In this document: positions 7,984 to 17,100 of the stretch, one piece after another
Position numbering within the stretch: position 1 is the stretch's first letter
How the letters are laid out: each line of letters starts with the position of its first letter
Assembly (NCBI RefSeq): GCF_900070365.1
Contig: NZ_LN850107.1
Coordinates: forward strand, 2,294,001 to 2,358,000
Source: Alloactinosynnema sp. L-07
Lineage (GTDB): Bacteria > Actinomycetota > Actinomycetes > Mycobacteriales > Pseudonocardiaceae
Direction of reading: 5' to 3'
Length of the DNA stretch: 64,000 bases
The notes under the pieces: model-generated
Databases searched by the model: none
Told to the model about the DNA's origin: nothing
What the model saw: the letters and a program-made list of their open reading frames with translations, nothing else
Program-made: the position numbers and the translations under genes

Positions 7984-10682
7984 GACGTTTCCTCCTTGTG
8001 CGGTGCGGTCCACGCCACGACGTAGTGGCGCGCGGGCAGACCGGCAGGGTTGGCGATCAGCTCGGTGCGCACACCCGGTTGGGACACGGTGAGATCCAGC
8101 CCGCCGCCGCCGGTCGCTGCCGCGGCGGCGGACTGGTGATCGGGGGTGTGCCAGAAGCGGGCGAGCCGGGCGCGGGCGGCCACGACATCGGCGTCGTCCA
8201 GGGCCGCCACGGCGATCCGGCCGCCGACGACGGCGACGCCGAGCTCGTGGCTGCTGTCGACCGAAACCTCCAGGTCCGGGATGACCAGGCCCGCGACGCC
8301 GCTGACGGCGCAGCGCGCGGAGTCGTCGTCGTGCACGCGCACCTCGGCCGGGAACAGCGGTCCGTAGCCCGAGTCCCACAGGTGCCCGCGCACGGCGTCC
8401 TTGGCCACCACCCGGCGCAGCAGCCAGCGGCGCCGGGTGGTCGGTGGGCACGCCTCATATTCGGCGCGTTCGGCGGAGCCGAGGTATTTGCGCAGGTAGA
8501 ACTCGCGGGAGGCCAGGCCGGGCCAGCGTTCGGCCGCGGTCCACCAGCCGCCCGCGGTGCGCTCGGACAGCATGCTGGTCTCCGGGAAGCGGTGCACCGC
8601 ACCGATCGCGGCGTCGCTGTCGAAGCGGGTGTCGGCCCAGCCGGAGATCGACACGACCACCACGCCGCCCGACCGGACCTGGGCATCGGCCCGGACCATC
8701 GCGTCGTCGAGGTCGGTGACCCGGACCGCGCAGTCCACTGTGGACCTGATGGCGGGTGGGGCGGCGTGGAAGCGGATCTGGTCGATGGCGATCGGGAAGG
8801 CGATCCAGCGGTCCGGGTGGTTGTCGACCAGCCAGTGGCCCAGCACCTGGCCGACGTTGTCGAGCAGCGCGCCGGGAGCCGACGGCACAGTGATCTCGGC
8901 GCGGATGGCGCGGTTGGACACCGCGACGGTGCGGGTGAGGCCTTGGTAGGACGGGCCGTGGAACATCCAGCGCTGGGCATACAGGTCGCGCGCGCTCAAC
9001 GCGGGCGGCCGCTCGCCTGGCTGGACCGGCCACGGCGCGGGCGCCTGCGGGTAGCGGGCGCCTACAACGACCGTGCCGCTGGCGTAGTCGCCTAGCTCGA
9101 CGGCCAAGCGGTCGGCGTCGAGTGTTCGCACCCGCACCGGCACCTCGACTGCGGGGGCGGCGTCGAGCCAGCGGCGCAACCGCACGTCGTCCACCCCGAG
9201 CACGAGCCGTCCGGGCGCGGCGGCCTGGGCGGCGTCGATCAGGTGCTGTACGACGGTGGTCGCGGGCACGACGGGCCTGCGGTCGTCCTCGTCCGGCCAG
9301 CCGTCGCGCTGCCAGGCGAAGCAGTGGTCGACCAGGTGCGGCATGTCCGCTGTGGACACTCGCAGCGTCTGGTCGAGTGCGCGGGGCCTCGGCTGGACGG
9401 CTGCGGCCAGCACGGCTTCGACCGCGGCGGTGGTGTCCTCGATCAGCGCGGTCAGCTCCAGCACGGCCGGGAACCGGTCGCCCCACTCGGCCAGCCGCGA
9501 CACCGCGGGCGCCGGGGTAAGAGCCGTGAAGTCGGGGTCGCCGCCCTCGACCCACAGCGCGGTCGCCACCCGACGCAACTGGTCGACGCCGGGACGCTGC
9601 GCGGTGTTGGCCACGACGGTCAGGTGGTCGGCCTCGCGGAGGGTGTCCGCGATGAGCGAGCCGAGCTGGCCGGGGCCCGCCTGGACGAACACGCGGATCC
9701 CGCTGGCATACATCGCCTCGATGGTGGCGCGGAAGCGGACGGGCTCGATCAGGTGGCGCACGCTCAGTGCGCGCACGGCCGCCGGGTCAGCCGGGAACGG
9801 CCGGGCGGTGGTCGCCGACCAGACCGGGATCGACGCGGCGCGCATGCGCAGGCTCGGCACGCCCTGCTCGAACTCACCCAGGTAGGGCGCCAGCATCGGG
9901 GTGTGGAAGCCGGAGCGGAACGGCAGGACCTGGCAGATCACGGAAGCCTGGCGCATCCGGGCGACCAGAGCCTCGATCTGCTCCCCCGGCCCGCACACCA
10001 CGGTTTGATTGGTCGAGTTCTCGTGGGAGACCACCAGGTCCGGCTGGTCGGCGATGGCGGCGGCGACCCGGTCGGCGGTGGTGCCCAGCACGGCGAACTC
10101 GACCCCGGGCACGCGCAGCGCGTCGAGGTCGGTGCGGGCGAGCATGGCGTCGAAGTCGGCGCCGGTCACCACCCCGCCTGCGATCATCGCGGTCCACTCG
10201 CCCACGCTGTGCCCGGCCAGCGCCGCCGGGGTGATCCGCAGCCTGCGCAGCGCGGCGTCGAGCAGCCTGCCGACGGCGAGCACGGCCATGCCGTGCCTGC
10301 CGACGGTGTGGGTGGCCAGGTCGGGCACCGGCTGCCCGAGCAATTCGGCAACATCGTCCACCCGCGGCGCGAAGTCGGCTTCGAGGCCGGGGAACACAAA
10401 CGCGGTCGCGCCGGTGCGCAGCAGCGGGTTCGGGCTGAACCAGACGTCGTCGCGGCCGCGCAGCGCGCGCCCTCGGCCAACGACCTTGCGGGCCAGCGCG
10501 AGTCGGCGGGGTGTGGGGTCGACAATGCCGAGGCGGGCGCCGTCGGCCGTGCCCGGGTGCAGGGCCAGCACGTCCCTGTCCGGTCGGTCGAGCAGGACGC
10601 CCAGCTCGGCGGGGCTGGATGCGGCGAGTATCAGCAGGCGTTCGGGTTCGACCACCACGGGCCGCAGGTCGAGATCGGTCAT
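7980..10682 (-). CDS. PKS accessory protein: acyltransferase, dehydratase-like and PPTase-like domains
   Basis: 900 residues. An acyltransferase occupies about 90-370, with the serine elbow GHSVGEW (157-163) and the histidine in GFHTPM (about 260). A hotdog dehydratase-like region follows (about 440-690), with a candidate catalytic histidine in HLVDHCF (453). The C-terminal part has AKDAVR (760-765) after RRRWLLRRV, then VSVDSSH (about 806-812). That order is typical of a 4'-phosphopantetheinyl transferase domain, although the usual KEA is KDA here. If so, the operon may supply its own carrier-protein activation. It follows the PKS through two 214-bp repeat copies whose first codons duplicate its own N-terminus. 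Confidence 0.85.
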   Translation of the reverse strand: MTDLDLRPVVVEPERLLILAASSPAELGVLLDRPDRDVLALHPGTADGARLGIVDPTPRRLALARKVVGRGRALRGRDDVWFSPNPLLRTGATAFVFPGLEADFAPRVDDVAELLGQPVPDLATHTVGRHGMAVLAVGRLLDAALRRLRITPAALAGHSVGEWTAMIAGGVVTGADFDAMLARTDLDALRVPGVEFAVLGTTADRVAAAIADQPDLVVSHENSTNQTVVCGPGEQIEALVARMRQASVICQVLPFRSGFHTPMLAPYLGEFEQGVPSLRMRAASIPVWSATTARPFPADPAAVRALSVRHLIEPVRFRATIEAMYASGIRVFVQAGPGQLGSLIADTLREADHLTVVANTAQRPGVDQLRRVATALWVEGGDPDFTALTPAPAVSRLAEWGDRFPAVLELTALIEDTTAAVEAVLAAAVQPRPRALDQTLRVSTADMPHLVDHCFAWQRDGWPDEDDRRPVVPATTVVQHLIDAAQAAAPGRLVLGVDDVRLRRWLDAAPAVEVPVRVRTLDADRLAVELGDYASGTVVVGARYPQAPAPWPVQPGERPPALSARDLYAQRWMFHGPSYQGLTRTVAVSNRAIRAEITVPSAPGALLDNVGQVLGHWLVDNHPDRWIAFPIAIDQIRFHAAPPAIRSTVDCAVRVTDLDDAMVRADAQVRSGGVVVVSISGWADTRFDSDAAIGAVHRFPETSMLSERTAGGWWTAAERWPGLASREFYLRKYLGSAERAEYEACPPTTRRRWLLRRVVAKDAVRGHLWDSGYGPLFPAEVRVHDDDSARCAVSGVAGLVIPDLEVSVDSSHELGVAVVGGRIAVAALDDADVVAARARLARFWHTPDHQSAAAAATGGGGLDLTVSQPGVRTELIANPAGLPARHYVVAWTAPHKEETS

Positions 10683-10686
10683 GGCG

Positions 10687-10896
10687 TCACCACTCCGAAG
10701 CCGTATAGACCACGGCGTGCCGGGCCGGGTCGCCCCAGGCCAACTCGCGCAGCAGCCAGGCCACGCCGTCGGTCCGGCCGGGGGCAGTGCCGTTGTCCGG
10801 CCGGTCGAGCAGGACGCCCAGCTCGGCGGGGCTGGATGCGGCGAGTATCAGGCGTTCGGGTTCGACCACCACGGGCCGCAAGTCGAGATCAGTCAT
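10687..10896 (-). CDS. Chimeric 69-codon mini-ORF, copy 2 of the junction repeat
   Basis: It begins MTDLDLRPVVVEPERL, the N-terminus of the AT-DH protein, for about 35 residues. It then switches to LLRELAWGDPARHAVVYT, the C-terminus of the large PKS. Its start is four bases after copy 1 stops, and its stop is four bases before the AT-DH start. The 214-bp spacing of all three starts is exact. Whether the peptide is made or has a role is unknown. It may only keep ribosomes moving between the two large cistrons, or be a remnant of tandem duplication. Confidence 0.55.
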   Translation of the reverse strand: MTDLDLRPVVVEPERLILAASSPAELGVLLDRPDNGTAPGRTDGVAWLLRELAWGDPARHAVVYTASEW

Positions 10897-10900
10897 GGCG

Positions 10901-11110
10901 TCACCACTCCAATCCCGTGTAGACCACGGCATGCCGGGCCGGGTCGCCCCAGGCCAACTCGCGCAGCAGGCAGGCCGGGCCGGGGGGCATGGCGAGCACG
11001 TCGTTGTCCGGCCGGTCGAGCAGGACGCTCAGCTCAGCCGGGCGGAAGGTGGCGAGTATCAGCACCCGCTCGGGATAGACCACCACGGGCCGCAAGTCGA
11101 GATCGGTCAT
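10901..11110 (-). CDS. Chimeric 69-codon mini-ORF, copy 1 of the junction repeat
   Basis: It starts four bases after the PKS stop (TGA CGCC ATG). The first ~35 residues repeat the AT-DH N-terminus with substitutions (VYPERVLILATFRPAELSV). The end repeats the PKS C-terminus (LLRELAWGDPARHAVVYT, then GLEW). It has the same length as copy 2 although the central residues differ (DVLAMPPGPAC here, GTAPGRTDGVAW there). Length conservation despite divergence is the oddest point. No function can be assigned. Confidence 0.55.
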   Translation of the reverse strand: MTDLDLRPVVVYPERVLILATFRPAELSVLLDRPDNDVLAMPPGPACLLRELAWGDPARHAVVYTGLEW

Positions 11111-11114
11111 GGCG

Positions 11115-14100
11115 TCACCACTCCGAAGCCGTGTAAACCACGGCATGCCGGGCCGGGTCGCCCCAGGCCAGTTCACGTAGCAGGCAGGCCACGCCGTCGG
11201 CGGGGTCGAGCAGGGCGATGCCGCGCTGGGCGTAGGCGCGGCCCAACTCGGCGCTGACCATGCCGGAGTGCGTGCCGATCGGCGCCCACGGTCCCCAGTG
11301 GACAGTCAGCGCACGCCCGCCGGTGCCGCGCGACCACATGGTGGCGAGGTGTTCCATGGCGTCGTTGGCCGCGGCGTAGTCGGCCTGGCCTCGGTTGCCC
11401 ATGGCGGCGGCGATGCTGCCGAAGAAGACGACGAACCGCGGCTCGATGGCCAGTTCGGTGAGCACCCGCAGCAGCGCGGTCGCACCGTCGACCTTGGTGC
11501 CGTAGACCCGGTCGAACGAGTCCGGGTCCTTGTCTGCGACCAGCCGGTCCTCGATCACCCCGGCGGCGTAGACGACGCCGTCGAGCCGCCCGTGTTCGGC
11601 GTGCACCTGCTTGACGAGCTGCCGCACCGCTGCGCCGTCGCGCACGTCGACGGTGTGGTACTCGGCCAAGCCGCCCGCGTCGCGGATCTCGCGCAGGGTC
11701 GCGGCCACCTCGCGCTGGGCCAGGATCTCCCGCGCGTCGCGCTCGACCGCGGCGAGGTCGCGGCCGCCGAGTCCGGCGAGCGCGGCGCGGAGACCTGCCA
11801 GGTCGGTAGCAGCGGCGACCGCGGTGTGCTCGGGTGCCACGGCCAGGGCGGTGCGGCCCGCCAGCTCGATCCGGCAGCCCGCGGCCTGGGCGATCCCGAT
11901 CGCGACCTGCGCGGTGATGCCGCGCGCGCCGCCGATGAGCAGGACCACGGAGTCGCGGTCCAGGCCGATCGCCGCCGCCTCGGCCGCGCCGATCCCGCCG
12001 GGTCCGGCACCGGCCGTGGCCAGGGCGCCGAGCGGCTCGGGGACCATGCGGACGGTCTGCCTGCCCTCGGCGGACCGGACGACCACCGGCTCGTCGGCCC
12101 TGATCAACAGTTCCTCCACCACGGTCGCGGCGACCTCGACCGCGGGCAGGTCGGCGTCGACCTCGACCACCCGCGCCAGCACCTCGGGATACTCGCGGTC
12201 CAGCGACCGGAACAGCCCGCGCAGACCCTCCGCCGCACCGACCGCGAGCAGCCACCGGGGCCTGCGGGCGAGGGCGGCCTTCAGCAGTGGGAACGCGCCC
12301 GGCAGTACCGGCTCGTCGTCGGTGAGCGCGTGCAGGGAGATCAGCCCGTCGAGTCGGTCGAGGTCCTCGTGCAGTTCGGGCTTGCCCTGGCAGGTGATCG
12401 CCATCGCGCCGCGGGCGGAGAGCTGGTCGGCCAGTTCGTCGGCCAGCGCCGGGTCGCCGCCCGCGATGAGGATGTGCGTGCCGACGAACGCGGTGATCTC
12501 TTCGACCGGGCGCGCATCGGAGTCCACGAGGTCCAGCACGAAACGCTGGGTGGGCGAACCCGCGATCACGGGTTCGGACACGGCGGGCGTCGGGGTGGTA
12601 TCGCTGAGAGCATCGGCCATCGCGGCAGCGGTGCGCGCCTTGACCAGCGCGTCCACCGAACCCGAACCGAACCGCGCCGCGACCTCACCCACGATCTCAG
12701 TGCGCTTGATCGAGTCCACGCTCAGGTCAGCTTCCAGATCCAGCGTCGGCCCGATCATGTCGACGGGGTAGCCGGTGCGCGCGGCGATCACCTCGATCAC
12801 CACGGTCAGCGGGTCGTTCCCGACGGGCCGGGGCGTGCAGCCCAGAGCTTCGGCCATCCCGGCAGCGGTGCGAGCCTTGACCAGCGCCTCCACCGAACCC
12901 GAACCGAACCGCGCCGCGACCTCACCCGCGATCTCAGTGCGCTTGATCGAATCCACACTCAGATCAGCCTCAAGATCCAACGTCGGGTCGATCAAGTCCA
13001 CCGGGTACCCGGTCCGGGCCGCGATCACCTCGACGACGGTCGTGAGCGCGTCCGAGGCGGCCGGTTCGACCACGAGTGGGACGACAGCGACCGGCGCGGC
13101 GGGGCAAGCGGGCTCCGGGACGGGCGCGGCACCGAGATAGCCGAGAACGACGTCGCGCTGGGCGGCGATCAGTTCGCGGCTGGTGCGCAGGAAGTCGGTG
13201 ATCACCTCGTCGCGGTTGGTGGCGACCGTGCCGAGGGTGATCTTGCGGGCCGGAGCCAGCCCGCCCGCCACGAAAGCGCCGTCCGCCGTACGGACGAACG
13301 CGCCGTCGACTGTCCATCCTGGACGCTTCGGCGGGGTCAGGGAACCGACGTCGCGGGCGTCGCGGCCTGCGAACAGCCAGCCAGTGCGCACGTCCACCCC
13401 GGCCACGGCCAGCCGCGCGACCGCGTCGAGCAGGCCGGCCAGGCCGTCGCCGTCGCACGGGATCGCGGTGTGCGGGCGGTCGCCGAGGATCTTGCCGACC
13501 AGGCCGGTGAGCACCCGACCTGGTCCGGCTTCCACGAACACCCGCGCGCCATGGGCGTACATCGCCTCGACTTGTTCGGCGAACCGGACGGGTGAGCCGA
13601 TCTGCGCGGCCAGTTCGGCGCGTGTGTCGCCGCCGTAGACCGACGCGGTGCGGTTGGACCACACCGGCCGGTCCGGCTCGCCGATCCGCTCGCCCGCCAG
13701 GACCTCGGCGAACCGCTCCCCCGCCCGTGCCACCACGGGGCTGTGGAAGGCGCACGCCACCGGGATCCGTTGGGCGGACAGGCCCGCGTCGCGCAGTGCG
13801 GCGAGGGCCTGGTCGACCGCGGGCGTGGGACCGGAGATCACGACCTGCTGGGGCGCGTTGTCGTTGGCCACGACCACGGTGCCGGTCAGCCCGGCCGCGT
13901 CGAGCACGGCCGTGGTCGCCGCGCGGCCTGCCGACACCGCGGCCATCGTGCCGGGATCGTCGCCCGCGGCGTCGAGAATCGCCTCGGCCCTGGCCGAACT
14001 CAGTCGCAGCAGGGTCGCCGCGTCCATCGCCCCGGCGGCGGTGAGGGCGACGAGTTCGCCGTAGCTGTGCCCGGCGAACAGGTCGGCGGTGACGCCAAGG

Positions 14101-17100
14101 CGGCTCAACACGTGGTGCACGGCCAGATCCGCCAGACCCAGCGCGGGCTGCGCGGCGCGGGTGTCGCGGAGCCGGTCGGCCTGCGCGGTCTCGGCGCCGA
14201 AGGACGACGGCGGGAAGATCACGCTGGTGTCCGCGCCGACCGCGCGGGCGAGTCTGCCAAGGTCGGGGAACGCGACGAACAGCTCCGCCAGCATCCCCGG
14301 CCGCTGACTGCCCTGCCCTGGGAAGAGAACCGCGAGCTTGCCCGCCGCCCGCTCATCGGCGAAGTGCAGTCCAGGCGCGGTCGCACCCCCGATGGCGGCC
14401 CGCAGCCGAACGTCCAACTCGGCCAGATCCCGGGCCACCACGGCGATCCGGATCGGCGCCCGGTCCCGGTCGGCTCGCTCGGCGGCGGTGCGGGCCAGGT
14501 CGCGCAAGGTCCACGGCGAGCCGTGCGCGGCGTTGGCCGTGACCAGCGCGAGCAGGCGCTCAGCCTGACGCCGGGCGGCGGGCAAGTCGGTGCCGCGGAA
14601 GGTCAACAGCTCGGCGGGCCACTCGTGCCTGCCGTGCCGGACCAAGTCGGCCTGGGGGTGGCCGCGCAGCACGACGTGGAAATTGGTCCCACCGAAGCCG
14701 AACGCGCTGACACCGGCGACCCGGCGCAGCGGCGGCTCGGTCCACGGCACCGCCGCCGCGTGGAACACGAACGGGCTGGTCTCGGAGTTCCAGGCCGGGT
14801 TCGGCTGGGTGACGTGCAGCGTCGGCGGCTTCACCCCGTTGTGGACCGCCAGCGCGGCCTTGATCATCCCGGCCAGCCCCGCGGCGCACTTGGTGTGCCC
14901 GATCTGCGACTTCACCGAACCCAGCACGCACGCGCCGGGAGCGGCCCCCGCCTCGCTGAACACCGCGTCGAGCGTCTGGAGTTCGGTGCGGTCGCCGACG
15001 ACGGTGCCGGTGCCGTGCGCCTCGACGAGACCGATGTCCTTCGGCGACACGCGGGCGCCGCGGTAGGCGCGCTCGATCGCCCGGCGCTGCCCTTCCGGCC
15101 GGGGAGCGGTCAGCCCGAGCGCCTTGCCGTCGCTGCCGCTGCCGACGCCGCGGATCACCGCGTACACCCGGTCTCCGTCACGCTCGGCGTCGGCGAGCCG
15201 CTTGAGCACGACACAGGCGACGCCCTCACCCAACGCGATGCCGTCGGCGGCGGCGTCGAACGTGCGGCAGCGGCCGGTGGCCGACAGCGCCCCGACCGAG
15301 CTGAACAGCAAATAGTCGTCCACCGCGTTGTGCAGGTCCGCCCCACCGGCCAGCACCACGTCGCTGGTGCCCGCGACCAGTTCCTTGCAAGCGATGTCGA
15401 CCGCGGCCAACGACGACGCGCACGCCGCGTCCACCGTGTAGTTCGCGCCACCGAGGTCGAGGCGGTTGGCGATGCGGCCCGCGATGACATTGGCCAGCCG
15501 ACCGGGGAACGTGTCCTCGGTCAGCACGGGCAGCTGGTCGGCCAGGTGTTCGGGCAGAGCTCCGACGTACTCGGGCAGAGCCATCCGCAAGGTCGTCGCG
15601 GTGGCCAGGTCGCTGCCCGCCTCGGCGCCGAACACCACGCTCGTGCGCTCGCGCGCCGGGCCGCCGTCGGGGTAGCCCGCGTCGGCCAGGGCACGCCTGG
15701 CCGCTTCCAGGGCGAGCAGTTGCACCGGTTCGATCGCCGAGAGCGTGGCGGGCGGGATGCCGTAACTCAGCGGGTCGAACGGGATCTCCGGGAGGAACCC
15801 GCCCCACTTCGACGGGGTGCGGTCGGGACCGCCCTCGGGGTTGAAGTACGTATCGACGTCCCAGCGGCCCGCCGGGACCTCGGTCACCGCGTCGGTCCCG
15901 GAGACCACTGTGGACCAGAACGCGGCCAGCCCGTCGGCGCCGGGGAACATCGCCGACATGCCGATGATCGCCACGTCGAGCGGCGCGGCCACCGGCTCGG
16001 GGTCCACTTCGGACCGCAGCGCCGCGGATCGGGCCGAGCGCAGCGCGGCGGCACCGCGGGTCACGTCATGATGCAGGGCGGCGATGGTGGTCGCCTCGGA
16101 CCGCAGCACCGCGACCTCACCCGCCATGAACAGGCCATGGTCGACCTGTTCCTCCTCGCACACCGCGAGCAGGTGTTCGCCTTCGCGGCGGACGCCCTTG
16201 CTGGCGATGCGCAGCCTGCCGGTGTTGAGCAGCTCCAGCCGCTCCCACACCTCGCGCTCGGGCACGCCCTGGGCCAGCAGGTCCGTGCCGACGGCGTGGA
16301 AGGTGCCGGTGAATGGGCTGCTGACACAGCGCGTCGCGTGGCCGGGCGCGGTCTGCAGCAGTTCCGTGCGTGTCGCGGCGATCACCTGACGCTGGAACGT
16401 AGGCCGAACCGCGCCACACGTGACGGCCTCGGCGGTGAACAAGTAGCCGGTCCCCATGAGCACACCGACACCGGCACCGCGCCGGGCCAGCGGGTCGGCG
16501 ACGCCCGCGACGGCCGCGGCCGACCGCGCGTCGTGCACACCGCCGGCGAACAGCAGCTGCAACTCCTCGGCGGGCAGACCGGCGTCGACGGCCGCCAGCA
16601 GCACACCCACTTGGGCCGACCACAGTGCGAAGCTGGTCAGCGGGCCGACGTGGCCGCCGCACTCGCTGCCCTCGAAGACGAACCGGCGCGCGCCCGCGGC
16701 GAGGAACTGGCTGAGCAGACCGGGCGACGGGACGTGCAGGAACGTGGCGATGCCGACGTCCTCCAGCACGCGGGCCTGGTCCGGGCGGCCGCCCGCGATG
16801 AGCGCGGTGGCCGGGCGGATCTCCTTGATCACATCGAGCTGGGCCGACCGCAGCTCCTCCGGGGCGAAGCCGAGCACCCCGACCCCCCAGGGACGGTCGC
16901 CCAGCGTCGCTTTGGTCTCGGTCAGCAGCGTCCTGGTTTGCTCCTCAGTGGACAGTGCGAGGGCGAGGAACGGCAGCGCACCATGCCGGGCGACGGCGTC
17001 GGCGAACGCGGACTGGTCGCTCACCCGGGTCATCGGCCCCTGGGCGACGGGCAGCGCGGTCCCCAGACCACGGGCCAGAGTCGCGCCCTCGGCCATGGTC

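Larger units (their letters stand above)
10683..11110 (-). repeat. 214-bp tandem duplication of the PKS/AT-DH gene junction (two extra copies)
   Basis: The starts at 11110, 10896 and 10682 are exactly 214 bp apart. Each unit carries the first ~35 codons of the AT-DH gene joined to the last ~20 codons of the PKS gene, then TGA-CGCC-ATG. The copies differ at several positions and in the middle segment, yet length and frame are kept. This argues against a simple assembly artefact. Confidence 0.9.
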
